Shown here piece after piece: positions 49,988 through 58,879 of a stretch of DNA of 64,000 nt. The position numbers were made by a program, and so were the translations under genes. Positions within the stretch are counted from its first letter, which is position 1; the number at the start of each line of letters is the position of its first letter. Below the pieces are notes generated by a model. That model ran no database searches and was not told the origin of the DNA. It saw only the letters and a program-made list of their open reading frames with translations. The stretch covers positions 1,240,001 to 1,304,000 of the forward strand of contig NZ_CP107968.1 in the NCBI RefSeq assembly GCF_036084755.1, written 5' to 3'. Origin of the DNA: Streptomyces sp. NBC_00370 (lineage in GTDB: Bacteria; Actinomycetota; Actinomycetes; Streptomycetales; Streptomycetaceae).

Positions 49988-50842
49988 ATGCGCAACGGTC
50001 CGGCGGTACGCCGCCGCAGACTCGGCGAGGAGTTACGCAGACTGCGCCGCGAGGCGGGTCTCACCAGCGACGAGACGGCGCGGCTGCTCGGCTGGCACCA
50101 GTCGAAGGTGAGCCGGATCGAGACGGGCGTCAGCGGGGTGAAGGAAGCGGATCTGCCCAGGCTGTTGGACGCGTTGGGGGTCACCGACAGCCGATTGCGC
50201 TCCCTGCTCGGCACCTTGGCGGGCGCGGCGGGCGGCGGCCAGGGGTGGTGGCAGGCGTACGGCGGGGTGATCCCGCCCCGGTACCGGGACTTCATCAGCC
50301 TGGAGTCGCAGGCCCGCACGGCGCGCACGCTGGAGACCTCGGTGGTGCCGGGGCTGTTGCAGACGCCCGGCTACGCACGGGCGGTGACCCGGGCGGCGCT
50401 GGACGGCCCGCCGGCCACGACGGTCGACTCCCTGGTGGAGGTGCGGCTCGCCCGCCAGGAGGTGCTGCGCGCGCCGGATCCGCTGGCGCTGCACGCGGTG
50501 CTCGACGAGGCGGTCCTGCGGCGTGAGGTGGGCGGGCCCGGTGTGATGCGCGAGCAGTTGTGGACCTTGCGGAAACTCGCCGCACTCCCCCACATCCGGC
50601 TGCAGGTACTGCCGTTCAGCGTCGGCGGCTATGTCGGCCTCACCGGGCCTTTCGTAATCTTCTCTTTCCCGAACATTACCGATCTGGATTTGGTCGTTCT
50701 CGACCACTTGACGAGTAGCCTTTATTTGGAGCGGGAAGAAGACCTTGAGGCGTACTGCGCCGCGTTCCGCACGTTGGAGGCGCACGCCCTTTCGCCCGAG
50801 GATTCGCTGGATCTCATCGCCGGGATCGGTGACGGCGTTTAG
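49988..50842 (+). CDS. HTH-XRE regulator with DUF5753 domain (WhiJ-like)
   Basis: 284 residues from ATG 49988 (AGGGGAG upstream). An N-terminal XRE-type HTH (about residues 10-66; GLTSDETARLLGWHQSKVSRIETG) is joined to a DUF5753 domain (about 85-275; YRDFISLESQARTARTLETSVVPGLLQTPGYAR and LRKLAALPHIRLQVLPF). DUF5753 probably senses a ligand. It belongs to the WhiJ-like group, always next to DUF397 genes, that modulate development and antibiotic production in Streptomyces. Confidence 0.9.
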   Translation: MRNGPAVRRRRLGEELRRLRREAGLTSDETARLLGWHQSKVSRIETGVSGVKEADLPRLLDALGVTDSRLRSLLGTLAGAAGGGQGWWQAYGGVIPPRYRDFISLESQARTARTLETSVVPGLLQTPGYARAVTRAALDGPPATTVDSLVEVRLARQEVLRAPDPLALHAVLDEAVLRREVGGPGVMREQLWTLRKLAALPHIRLQVLPFSVGGYVGLTGPFVIFSFPNITDLDLVVLDHLTSSLYLEREEDLEAYCAAFRTLEAHALSPEDSLDLIAGIGDGV

Positions 50843-50850
50843 GGAGCATC

Positions 50851-51057
50851 ATGACCGCTTACCTCGCACACCCCACAGCGTGGCGGCGGAGCAGCCGCAG
50901 CGTAGGGATGAACAACTGCGTGGAGACGGCCCGCAAAGGCGCGGGCGAACTCGCCGTTCGTGATTCGAAGAACGTGACCCGCCCGCACTTGTCCTTCTCC
51001 GCCGAAGCCTGGAGCTGTTTCGTGTCGGCCCTGCGTGAGGAGGTGGTGGCCTACTGA
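50851..51057 (+). CDS. DUF397 small regulatory partner
   Basis: 68 residues, 8 nt after the HTH-DUF5753 gene. DUF397 landmarks are WRRSSRSVGMNNCVETAR, AVRDSKN and LSFSAEAWSCFVSAL. In known systems the DUF397 protein counteracts its DUF5753 partner, in a way reminiscent of toxin-antitoxin pairs. Its last 7 nt overlap the convergent bioF stop. Confidence 0.88.
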   Translation: MTAYLAHPTAWRRSSRSVGMNNCVETARKGAGELAVRDSKNVTRPHLSFSAEAWSCFVSALREEVVAY

Positions 51058-52193
51058 GCGGCGACCGACACGATCGTCCGCACCGCCGTGTCGATCTGAC
51101 GCTCCGTCAGATCGGCACGCGCGGTGAGCCGGATACGGGAGATGCCGTCGGGCACCGAGGGCGGCCGGAAGCAGCCGACCGAGACACCGGCGGCCCGGCA
51201 GTCCGCCGCCCAGCGGAACGCCGCCTCGGGCGACGGCGCCTGTACGGAGACGACGGCGGCGTCCGGACGTACGGCGGTCAGGCCCTCGGCGGTCAGCCGC
51301 CCGTGCAGGGTGCGCGCGACCTCCCTGGCGCGGGCGGCCAGAGCCGGCTCCGCACGCAGCAGCCGGAGGCTCGCCAGCGCGCCGCCGACCGCCGCCGGCG
51401 CGAGGCCGGTGTCGAAGATGAACGTACGGGCGGCGTTGACCAGATGGTCGACGACCCGGGCCGGGCCGAGGATCGCACCGCCCTGGCTGCCGAGCGACTT
51501 GGACAGTGTGAGGGTGGCGACCACCCCGGGCGCGCCCGCGACACCGGCCGCGTCCAGCGCGCCCCTGCCGCCCGCGCCCAGCACCCCGAAGCCGTGCGCG
51601 TCGTCGACCACCAGCGCGGCCCCGAGGTTTCGGCAGACGCCGGCCAGCTCGCCCAGCGGAGCGGCGTCGCCGTCCACCGAGAACACCCCGTCGCTGACCA
51701 CCAGCGCGCGCCTGCCGCGCTCGGCCTCCAGCGTCTTGCGTACCGCTTCGGGCTCGGCGTGCGGGACGACGACGGTCTCCGCGCGGGAGAGCCGGCAGCC
51801 GTCCACGATCGAGGCGTGGTTGCCCGCGTCGGACACCAGCAGCGAGCCGCGCGCGGTCAGCGCCGTGAGCGCGGCGAGGTTGGCGGCGTAACCGGACGAC
51901 AGGACGAGCGCCGCCTCGAATCCGCAGAACGCGGCCAGTTCGGCCTCCAGTTCGGCGTGCAGTTCGGTGCTGCCGGTCACCAGCCGTGAGCCGGTGGCGC
52001 CCGCGCCCCAGCGGCGGGCCGCTTCGGCGGCCGCGCCGGTGGTGACGGGATGCCGGGCGAGGCCCAGATAGTCGTTGCTCGCGAGGTCCAGCAGCGGGGA
52101 ATCGGCCGGCCGCGGCCGGAGCGTACGGACCAGGCCCGACGTCTCGCGGGCGCGCGCCGCTTCGCCGGTCCAGTCGAACGGGTCCTGCTCCAT
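51051..52193 (-). CDS. bioF: 8-amino-7-oxononanoate synthase
   Basis: 380 residues. Alpha-oxoamine synthase fold: LLDLASNDYLGLARHP, GSRLVTGSTELHAELEAELA, the Asp-Ala-His of VVDDAHGFGVLG and the PLP Lys in TLSKSLGSQGG. It condenses pimeloyl thioester with alanine, the first committed step of biotin synthesis. AAGGA precedes the ATG by 7 nt. Divergent from bioBAD with a 156-nt control region. Confidence 0.93.
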   Translation of the reverse strand: MEQDPFDWTGEAARARETSGLVRTLRPRPADSPLLDLASNDYLGLARHPVTTGAAAEAARRWGAGATGSRLVTGSTELHAELEAELAAFCGFEAALVLSSGYAANLAALTALTARGSLLVSDAGNHASIVDGCRLSRAETVVVPHAEPEAVRKTLEAERGRRALVVSDGVFSVDGDAAPLGELAGVCRNLGAALVVDDAHGFGVLGAGGRGALDAAGVAGAPGVVATLTLSKSLGSQGGAILGPARVVDHLVNAARTFIFDTGLAPAAVGGALASLRLLRAEPALAARAREVARTLHGRLTAEGLTAVRPDAAVVSVQAPSPEAAFRWAADCRAAGVSVGCFRPPSVPDGISRIRLTARADLTERQIDTAVRTIVSVAAQ

Positions 52194-52201
52194 GGGTCCG
52201 G

Positions 52202-52225
52202 TCCTTCTGTAGGTCCTTTTGTAGG
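52202..52225. repeat. Tandem 12-bp direct repeat in the bioF leader
   Basis: TCCTTCTGTAGG (52202-52213) is followed at once by TCCTTTTGTAGG (52214-52225), one mismatch. On the minus strand this duplicates the AAGGA ribosome-site region of bioF. Confidence 0.45.
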
Positions 52226-52263
52226 CTGCGCACAGACCCTAAACCCGGCCGGACCAGGACAGG

Positions 52264-52290
52264 GTGTGGCCATACCCACACTTCGAAGTG
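52264..52290. promoter_or_regulatory. Two abutting palindromes in the bioF-bioB intergenic region
   Basis: GTGTGG-CCATAC-CCACAC (52264-52281) is a perfect 6-6-6 repeat, overlapped by CACTTCGAAGTG (52279-52290), a perfect 12-bp palindrome. They are in the middle of the 156-nt divergent gap and are the obvious candidates for biotin-responsive control of both arms. No birA, bioQ or bioR-like regulator gene is adjacent. Confidence 0.5.
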
Positions 52291-52349
52291 GCGGAGTTGT
52301 CAGATTCCACCCTGGCATCAGGGTGCGGACGTAGGCGAAGATCGGCCCT

Positions 52350-53486
52350 ATGGACCTGCTGAACACGCTGGTGGAGAAGGGCCTGCGGCGCGAGCCGCCG
52401 ACCCGCGAAGAAGCGCTCGCCGTGCTGGCGACCTCCGACGACGACCTGCTGGAGGTGGTCGCTGCCGCGGGCAAGGTGCGCCGCCAGTGGTTCGGGCGGC
52501 GGGTGAAACTCAACTATCTGGTCAATCTCAAGTCCGGTCTGTGCCCGGAGGACTGCTCGTACTGCTCGCAGCGGCTCGGCTCGACCGCCGAGATCCTCAA
52601 GTACACCTGGCTGAAGCCGGAAGAGGCGTCGAAGGCGGCTGCCGCCGGGGTGGCGGGCGGCGCCAAGCGGGTCTGTCTGGTCGCGAGCGGGCGCGGTCCG
52701 ACCGACCGTGACGTGGAGCGGGTCTCGGGCACGATCAAGGCCATCAAGGAAGAGAACGAGGGCGTCGAGGTCTGCGCGTGCCTCGGACTGCTGTCGGAGG
52801 GCCAGGGCGAGCGGCTGCGCGCCGCGGGCGCCGACGCGTACAACCACAACCTCAACACGTCCGAGGGGACGTACGGGGACATCACGACCACGCACACCTA
52901 CGCCGACCGGGTCGAGACGGTGCGGCACGCCCAGGCGGCCGGGCTGTCCGCCTGCTCCGGGTTGATCGCCGGCATGGGCGAGAGCGACGCCGACCTGGTG
53001 GATGTCGTCTTCTCGCTGCGCGCGCTGGACCCGGACTCGGTGCCGGTCAACTTCCTCATCCCGGTGGAGGGCACGCCGCTCGCCGCCGAGTGGAACCTGA
53101 CCCCGCAGCGCTGCCTGCGCATCCTCGCCATGACCCGGTTCATCTGCCCCGATGTCGAGGTCAGGCTGGCCGGCGGCCGTGAGGTGCAGCTGCGTTCGAT
53201 GCAGCCGCTCGCGCTGCACCTGGTCAACTCGATCTTCCTCGGCGACTATCTGACCACCGAGGGCCAGGAGGGCAAGGCCGACCTGGAGATGATCGCCGAC
53301 GCCGGTTTCGAGGTGGAGGGCGCGGAGACGACGACCCTGCCGGAGCACCGGGCGGGGGGTTGCGCGGCGCCTGTCGCCGCCGTGGCCGACGAGCCCCTGG
53401 CCGACGCGGCACCGGCACCCGCGCGCAAGGACCTGGTCTCGGTGCGCCGCCGTGGAGCCGGTACGGATCTCGCGCCCAATGCCTGA
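52350..53486 (+). CDS. bioB: Biotin synthase
   Basis: 378 residues. Radical-SAM Cys triad Cys65, Cys69, Cys72 in [11 protein letters not shown]; the second-cluster ligands lie in [22 protein letters not shown] and, for the Arg ligand, [11 protein letters not shown]. The C-terminus carries about 60 extra residues beyond the E. coli enzyme, Ala/Arg-rich and probably disordered. It inserts sulfur into dethiobiotin. bioA follows with an 8-nt overlap. Confidence 0.95.
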   Translation: MDLLNTLVEKGLRREPPTREEALAVLATSDDDLLEVVAAAGKVRRQWFGRRVKLNYLVNLKSGLCPEDCSYCSQRLGSTAEILKYTWLKPEEASKAAAAGVAGGAKRVCLVASGRGPTDRDVERVSGTIKAIKEENEGVEVCACLGLLSEGQGERLRAAGADAYNHNLNTSEGTYGDITTTHTYADRVETVRHAQAAGLSACSGLIAGMGESDADLVDVVFSLRALDPDSVPVNFLIPVEGTPLAAEWNLTPQRCLRILAMTRFICPDVEVRLAGGREVQLRSMQPLALHLVNSIFLGDYLTTEGQEGKADLEMIADAGFEVEGAETTTLPEHRAGGCAAPVAAVADEPLADAAPAPARKDLVSVRRRGAGTDLAPNA

Positions 53487-54768
53487 TCTCGCCCCGGCCG
53501 AACTGCTGGCGCTCGACCGCGCGCACGTCTGGCACCCGTACGGCCCGATGCCGGGCCGTACGGATCCGCTGGTCGTGGAGTCCGCGTCAGGCGTCCGGCT
53601 ACGGCTCGCCGAACCGGCGCACGGGCAGCGCGAGTTGGTCGACGGGATGGCGTCCTGGTGGTCGGCGATCCACGGCTACAACCACCCGGTGCTCAACGAG
53701 GCGGCGCGCGGCCAGCTCGACCGGATGAGCCATGTGATGTTCGGCGGCCTCACCCATGAGCCCGCCGTACGGCTCGCCACGAAGCTGGTCGACATGACGC
53801 CCGAGCCACTGCGGCATGTGTTTCTCGCCGACTCGGGCTCGGTCTCCGTCGAGGTCGCCGTCAAGATGTGTCTGCAGTACTGGCGTTCCGTCGGCAGACC
53901 CGCCAAGCAGCGGCTGCTGACCTGGCGCGGCGGCTACCACGGCGACACCTGGCAGCCGATGTCGGTCTGCGACCCGGACGGCGGGATGCACGAGCTGTGG
54001 TCGGGCGTCCTGCCCCGGCAGGTGTTCGCGGGGGTGCCGCCGGTCGAGTACGACGAGACGTACGCGGACGGGCTGCGCGCGCTGATCGCCGAGCACGCGG
54101 ACGAACTGGCGGCGGTGATCGTGGAGCCGGTGGTGCAGGGCGCGGGCGGGATGCGCTTCCACTCCCCCGCGTATCTGCGGGTGTTGCGGGAGGCCTGCGA
54201 CGAACACGACGTGCTGCTGATCCTCGACGAGATCGCGACGGGTTTCGGCCGTACGGGCACGCTGTTCGCCGCCGGCCAGGCCGGTGTCTCGCCCGATGTG
54301 ATGTGTGTGGGCAAGGCCCTCACGGGCGGCTATCTGACGATGGCGGCGACGCTGTGCACGGCGAGGGTCGCCGAGGGCATCGCGCGCGGCGAGGTCCCCG
54401 TACTGGCGCACGGGCCGACCTTCATGGGCAATCCGCTGGCCGCTGCCGTGGCCTGCGCCTCCATCGACCTGCTGCTCGGGCAGGACTGGGTCAAGGAGGT
54501 GGAGCGGATCGGCACGGGCCTGCGCGAGGGACTGGCGGAGGCGGCGGAGCTGCCGGGCGTGCGTGACGTTCGGGTGCTGGGCGCCATCGGGGTGATCCAG
54601 CTCGACCACGACGTGGACATGGCGGCGGCGACCCGCGCCGCGGTGCGCGAAGGCGTGTGGCTGCGGCCGTTCCGCGACCTCGTCTACACGATGCCGCCGT
54701 ATGTGACGGGTGACGACGACGTCGCACGGATCTGCCGTGCGGCGTCGGCCGCGGCGCGGGAGGGCTGA
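53479..54768 (+). CDS. bioA: Adenosylmethionine-8-amino-7-oxononanoate aminotransferase
   Basis: 429 residues, start ATG 53479 inside the end of bioB. Class III PLP aminotransferase: HVWHPYGPM at the N-terminus is diagnostic for Bio[14 protein letters not shown] is the cofactor-phosphate region, [13 protein letters not shown] holds the ring-stacking Asp and VGKALTGGY the PLP Lys. It converts KAPA to DAPA using S-adenosylmethionine as amino donor. Confidence 0.95.
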   Translation: MPDLAPAELLALDRAHVWHPYGPMPGRTDPLVVESASGVRLRLAEPAHGQRELVDGMASWWSAIHGYNHPVLNEAARGQLDRMSHVMFGGLTHEPAVRLATKLVDMTPEPLRHVFLADSGSVSVEVAVKMCLQYWRSVGRPAKQRLLTWRGGYHGDTWQPMSVCDPDGGMHELWSGVLPRQVFAGVPPVEYDETYADGLRALIAEHADELAAVIVEPVVQGAGGMRFHSPAYLRVLREACDEHDVLLILDEIATGFGRTGTLFAAGQAGVSPDVMCVGKALTGGYLTMAATLCTARVAEGIARGEVPVLAHGPTFMGNPLAAAVACASIDLLLGQDWVKEVERIGTGLREGLAEAAELPGVRDVRVLGAIGVIQLDHDVDMAAATRAAVREGVWLRPFRDLVYTMPPYVTGDDDVARICRAASAAAREG

Positions 54769-54769
54769 C

Positions 54770-55489
54770 ATGGGCATTCTGATCGTCACGGGTACCGGGA
54801 CGGAGATCGGCAAGACCGTCGTCACGGCGGCGCTGGCGGCTGCCGCGCTCGCGCGCGGCCGGACGGTCGCCGTACTGAAACCGGCCCAGACGGGTCTGGA
54901 GCCGGGTGAACCCGGCGACGCCGCCGAGGCTGCCCGGCTGGCCGGTCCGGTCACGCCGGTGGAACTGGCCCGCTTCCCCGAGCCGTTGGCACCGGCGACG
55001 GCCGCCCGGCGGGCGGGCATGACGCCGGTACGCCCCGACGAGGTGGCCGTCGCCGCGGAGAAGCTGGCCGCCGAACACGATGTGGTGCTGGTCGAGGGGG
55101 CCGGCGGCCTGCTCGTACGGTTCGACGAACACGGCGGCACCCTGGCGGACGCGGCCCGGCTGCTGGGCGCGCCCGTCCTGGTCGTGGCGCCGGCGGGGCT
55201 CGGCACGCTCAACGCGACGGCGCTGACGACCGAGGCGCTGCGGGCGCGTGACGTGCGCCCGCTCGGCGTGGTCATCGGCAGCTGGCCGGCCGCGCCGGAC
55301 CTGGCGGCGCGCTGCAACCTGGCGGACCTGCCGGACATGGCAGGCGCCCCGCTGCTGGGCGCGGTACCGGCGGGCGCGGGAGCCCTGCCCCCGGAACGGT
55401 TCCGCGCGGAGGCGGTGCGATGGCTGGCGCCGGAGCTGGCCGGGGAGTGGGACGCGACGGCGTTCGGCGCGGCGTTCGCCGCGCCATAG
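54770..55489 (+). CDS. bioD: Dethiobiotin synthetase
   Basis: 239 residues, 1 nt after the bioA stop. P-loop [11 protein letters not shown] (Gly8 onward), the KPAQTG loop and [11 protein letters not shown] for substrate binding. ATP-dependent ring closure of DAPA. Last gene of the tightly coupled bioBAD arm. BioC, BioH and BioW are not in the cluster, so pimelate supply comes from elsewhere. Confidence 0.93.
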   Translation: MGILIVTGTGTEIGKTVVTAALAAAALARGRTVAVLKPAQTGLEPGEPGDAAEAARLAGPVTPVELARFPEPLAPATAARRAGMTPVRPDEVAVAAEKLAAEHDVVLVEGAGGLLVRFDEHGGTLADAARLLGAPVLVVAPAGLGTLNATALTTEALRARDVRPLGVVIGSWPAAPDLAARCNLADLPDMAGAPLLGAVPAGAGALPPERFRAEAVRWLAPELAGEWDATAFGAAFAAP

Positions 55490-55499
55490 GCTGCCCCGC

Positions 55500-55847
55500 A
55501 TGCGCGTACGTATCGACGAGATCGTCTTCGACTGTGAGAAGCCGCTGGAGCTGGCCCGGTTCTGGGCCGCTCTCCTCGGCGGTGAGCCGACCGGGCGGAG
55601 CGCCGACTGGGCGTACATCGACCCGCCGGAGTTCACCCGGATCGCCTTCCAGCGGGTTCCGGAGGGCAAGGCCGTCAAGAACCGCCTCCATCTGGACCTG
55701 CTGGCCGACGACATCCCGGCCGCGACGGCCGAGGCGGTCCGGCTCGGGGCCGAACAGGTCGGCGGGATCGTCTCCGACACGCCGGGCAGCTTCCAGGTGC
55801 TGCGCGACCCGGAGGGCAACGAGTTCTGTTTCGTCACCCCGGCCTGA
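55500..55847 (+). CDS. VOC superfamily (glyoxalase-like) protein
   Basis: 115 residues. The paired beta-alpha-beta-beta-beta layout is seen from RIDEIVFDCEKPLELARFWAALLG and RLHLDLLADDIPAATAEAVRLGA, ending in QVLRDPEGNEFCFVTPA. This is a glyoxalase-like VOC protein of unknown substrate. TAGGCT ends 7 nt before the ATG and no ribosome site is present, so it may be expressed as a leaderless transcript separate from bioD. Confidence 0.8.
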   Translation: MRVRIDEIVFDCEKPLELARFWAALLGGEPTGRSADWAYIDPPEFTRIAFQRVPEGKAVKNRLHLDLLADDIPAATAEAVRLGAEQVGGIVSDTPGSFQVLRDPEGNEFCFVTPA

Positions 55848-55906
55848 CCGCGCCCGCACCCGGAATCCGCTCGCCCCACGGGTCGCCGCTCTGCTTGGCT
55901 CGGGGC

Positions 55907-56329
55907 ATGAGTGACCTCCAGATCCGCTGTGCCCGACTCGCCGACATCGACGCCGTGCTGTCCTTCTGGCGGCTGGCCGCCGAGGGCACCAGCATCAGCG
56001 ACGACCACGACGGGATGACCCGGCTCGTCACGCGCGACCCCGAGGCCCTGCTGCTCGCCGAGCGCGACGGCCGGCTCGTCGGGACCGTCATCGCCGGGTT
56101 CGACGGCTGGCGGTGCTCCGCCTATCGGCTGGCCGTCCATCCGGAGCAGCGCAGACGAGGTGTCGCCACGGCGCTGCTGGACGCCGCCGAGCAGCGGTTC
56201 GCCGCCATCGGCGGGCGGCGGGTGGACGCGATGGTGCTGGAGGACAACACGCGGGCGCGGCGGGCCTGGGCGTCGGCCGGGTACCACCGCGAGGATCATT
56301 GGCGGCGCTGGGTGAAGCCCCTGCGGTAA
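55907..56329 (+). CDS. GNAT family N-acetyltransferase
   Basis: 140 residues from ATG 55907. Motif A for acetyl-CoA reads LAVHPEQRRRGVATALLDAAEQRF (Gln/Arg-x-x-Gly near residue 84-89) and motif B is NTRARRAWASAGYHRED. Small stand-alone acetyltransferase of unknown substrate (RimI-like). Confidence 0.8.
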   Translation: MSDLQIRCARLADIDAVLSFWRLAAEGTSISDDHDGMTRLVTRDPEALLLAERDGRLVGTVIAGFDGWRCSAYRLAVHPEQRRRGVATALLDAAEQRFAAIGGRRVDAMVLEDNTRARRAWASAGYHREDHWRRWVKPLR

Positions 56330-56475
56330 GCCATTTTGCCGATCCTTTACCATGGGGGTTCGTTGTTCCGTACAACCGAAAGGTGTGAACGTCCGCTCAT
56401 GGGCGAGCCTCCCAGTATCAGCAGACACCGCGCAGCCCTCCGCCAGCTGACCGATCATGTGACGGAGGTGAACCG

Positions 56476-57834
56476 ATGACCGAAGTGCTTCTGCTCATCC
56501 TGGCCGTGCTGCTCGCGCTGCTCTGCGGAGCGTTCGTCGCCGCCGAGTTCTCGCTCACCACCGTCGAGCGGGGTGATCTGGAACGGGCCGCCGAGCGCGG
56601 CGAACGGGGCGCCGCCGGCGCGCTGAAGGCCGTACAGAGCCTCACCTTCCAGCTCTCCGGGGCGCAGCTCGGCATCACCGTCACCAATCTGGTCGTCGGT
56701 ATGCTCGCCGAGCCGTCCGTCTCCAAGCTGATCCGGGGGCCGGTCGAGGCGACCGGCCTGTCGGAGTCCGTGGCGTCCTCGGTCGCCCTGGTCATCGGTA
56801 CGGCCCTGTCGACCGTCGTGCTGATGGTCGTCGGCGAGCTGGTCCCCAAGAACTGGGCGATCTCGTCCCCGCTGGCCGTCGCCAAGGTCGTCGCCACGCC
56901 GCAGCGCCACTTCACCGCCGTCTTCCGCCCGTTCATCGCGCATCTCAACAACACGGCCAACCGCATCGTGCGCGCCATGGGTCTTGAGCCGACCGAGGAG
57001 CTGGCCTCCGCCCGCTCACCGCAGGAACTGGTCGCGCTGGCCCGGCACTCGGCGAAGGAGGGCGCGCTGGAGGCGGACACCGCCGAGCTGTTCGTACGGA
57101 CCCTGAGTCTGGCGGCGCTCACCACGGAGAACGTGATGACGCCGCGCGTCCAGGTCATGGCGCTGGACGTACAGGCGACGGCCGAGGACGTGGCCAACGC
57201 GACCCGGGCCACCGGTCTTTCCCGCTTCCCCGTCTACCGGGGCAATCTGGACACGGTCGTGGGCATCGCGCACATCAAGGACGTGCTCGCAGTGCCGGCC
57301 GAGCGCAGGGTCCGGCACCCCGTCAGGGAGCTGCTGCGGGAGCCGCTGCTCGTCCCGGAGACACTGACCGTGGACAAGCTGCTCGACCGGCTCTCCGGAC
57401 GTTCCACGATGGCGGTCGTCATCGACGAGTACGGCGGCACCGCCGGTGTGGTGACGCTGGAGGACATCGTCGAGGAGGTCGTCGGCGAGGTACGCGACGA
57501 GCACGACCCGCACGAGACCCCGGATCTGGCCCCGGTCGGCGAGGACGCCGAGGGCCGGCCGCTGTGGTCGGCGGACGGTGCCGCACGCGCCGACCAGCTG
57601 GAGAAGATCGGGCTGCGGGTGCCCGAGGGGCCGTACGAGACGCTGGCCGGTTTCGTCGCGGCCGAGCTGGGCCGGATCCCCGCCGAGGGCGACGAGGTCG
57701 AGGTCGGCGGCTGGCGGCTGGAAGTCTCCGACGCCTCGGGCCGCCGCGCGGCCCGGCTGACCCTGCACGGCGCGCTGCCCGGCGCCGACAGCGACACGGA
57801 TACTGACGACACGGAAGAGGAGGCCGGACGATGA
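56476..57834 (+). CDS. CNNM/HlyC-CorC family membrane transport protein (1)
   Basis: 452 residues. The DUF21/CNNM membrane domain (about 1-185) opens with LLLILAVLLALLCGAFVAAEFSL and holds GAQLGITVTNLVVGML and the GELVPKN motif. Two CBS domains follow (about 210-340; TENVMTPRVQVMAL, MAVVIDEYGGTAGVVTLEDIVEEVVGE), then a CorC_HlyC C-terminal domain and an acidic tail. Related proteins export magnesium or regulate its transport. Its stop overlaps the next gene by ATGA. Confidence 0.88.
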   Translation: MTEVLLLILAVLLALLCGAFVAAEFSLTTVERGDLERAAERGERGAAGALKAVQSLTFQLSGAQLGITVTNLVVGMLAEPSVSKLIRGPVEATGLSESVASSVALVIGTALSTVVLMVVGELVPKNWAISSPLAVAKVVATPQRHFTAVFRPFIAHLNNTANRIVRAMGLEPTEELASARSPQELVALARHSAKEGALEADTAELFVRTLSLAALTTENVMTPRVQVMALDVQATAEDVANATRATGLSRFPVYRGNLDTVVGIAHIKDVLAVPAERRVRHPVRELLREPLLVPETLTVDKLLDRLSGRSTMAVVIDEYGGTAGVVTLEDIVEEVVGEVRDEHDPHETPDLAPVGEDAEGRPLWSADGAARADQLEKIGLRVPEGPYETLAGFVAAELGRIPAEGDEVEVGGWRLEVSDASGRRAARLTLHGALPGADSDTDTDDTEEEAGR

Positions 57835-58844
57835 CCGCGATCCAGCTGATCATCGGCTTGCTGACGCTGGTCGTCAACGCCTTCTTCGTCGGGGCCGAGT
57901 TCTCCCTGATCTCCGTGCGCCGCAGCCAGATCGAACCGGCGGCCGAGAACGGCGACCGCAGGGCGCGCAGTGTCATCTGGGGCCTTGAGCATGTGTCGGC
58001 CCTGCTCGCCGCCGCCCAGCTCGGCATCACACTGTGCACGCTGGTGCTGGGTATCGTCGCCGAGCCCGCCATCGCCCATCTGCTGGAGCCGGTCTTCAAC
58101 GGCGTCGGGGTGCCGCACGGCCTGGTGCATCCGATCTCGTTCGTGATCGCGCTGGTCGTGGCGACCTATCTGCACATGCTGCTGGGCGAGATGGTCCCGA
58201 AGAACGTCGCGCTGGCGGGCCCCGTCCGTACGGCGCTGCTGCTCGGGCCTCCCCTGGTGGCCCTGTCGCGGGCGCTGCGGCCGGTGATCTTCACCGTCAA
58301 CGCCTTCGCCAACACGCTGCTGAAGCTGCTGCGGGTGGAGGCCAAGAGCGAGGTGTCGGCGACGTTCTCCGACGACGAGCTGGCCCGGCTCGTCACCGAC
58401 GCGGGACATGCGGGACTGCTCGACGACCGGGCGACCGAGCGGCTGCACGACGCGCTGGAGCTGGGCCGCCGTCCGGTCCGAGACGTGGTGCTGCCGCTGG
58501 AGCGGGTCGTGACGGCCGAGGTGGGGGTGACCCCCGAGGAGCTGGAGGCGATGGCGGCCACGTCCGGCTTCTCGCGCTTCCCCGTGGTCGACGCTTCGCG
58601 GCGGATCCTGGGCTATCTCCATGTGAAGGACGCGCTGGACGCGCTGCCGCGCGACGTGCCGTTCCCGGTCACGGGGATGCGCGCCATCGCGCGGGTGAAG
58701 GACGAGACGCCGATGGACGACGTCCTGACGGCGATGCGCCGCAGCCGTACGCATCTGGCCGCCGTGCTGGACGCGGACGGCAAGCTCGAAGGCATGGTGA
58801 CCATGGAGGACGTGCTGCGGGAGCTGGTGGGGCGGCACGCCTGA
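57831..58844 (+). CDS. CNNM family membrane transport protein (2)
   Basis: 337 residues, a shorter paralogue of the preceding gene. CNNM domain (LLTLVVNAFFVGAEFSLIS, AAQLGITLCTLVLGIVAEP, GEMVPKNVAL) and a CBS pair (RDVVLPLERVVTAEV, LAAVLDADGKLEGMVTMEDVLRELVG). It lacks the CorC_HlyC domain. The ATGA overlap with gene 1 suggests a heteromeric complex with equal synthesis. Confidence 0.88.
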   Translation: MTAIQLIIGLLTLVVNAFFVGAEFSLISVRRSQIEPAAENGDRRARSVIWGLEHVSALLAAAQLGITLCTLVLGIVAEPAIAHLLEPVFNGVGVPHGLVHPISFVIALVVATYLHMLLGEMVPKNVALAGPVRTALLLGPPLVALSRALRPVIFTVNAFANTLLKLLRVEAKSEVSATFSDDELARLVTDAGHAGLLDDRATERLHDALELGRRPVRDVVLPLERVVTAEVGVTPEELEAMAATSGFSRFPVVDASRRILGYLHVKDALDALPRDVPFPVTGMRAIARVKDETPMDDVLTAMRRSRTHLAAVLDADGKLEGMVTMEDVLRELVGRHA

Positions 58845-58846
58845 GT

Positions 58847-58872
58847 CCGGTCCTACCGCACGGTAGGATCGG
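58847..58872. promoter_or_regulatory. Hairpin-forming repeat upstream of the SGNH hydrolase
   Basis: TCCTACCG-CA-CGGTAGGA (58851-58868) is perfect and extends outward through one G-U pair to CCGG...CGGG-type pairs. It begins 3 nt after the CNNM-2 stop. TAGGAT in its right arm lies 10 nt before the SGNH ATG and could be the -10 box, so the element may be terminator, operator or both. Confidence 0.5.
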
Positions 58873-58879
58873 GCCCGCC

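Noticed and set aside
56330..56475. Magnesium or manganese riboswitch upstream of the CNNM genes
   Set aside because: I looked for M-box and yybP-ykoY consensus pieces in the 146-nt leader and saw none.
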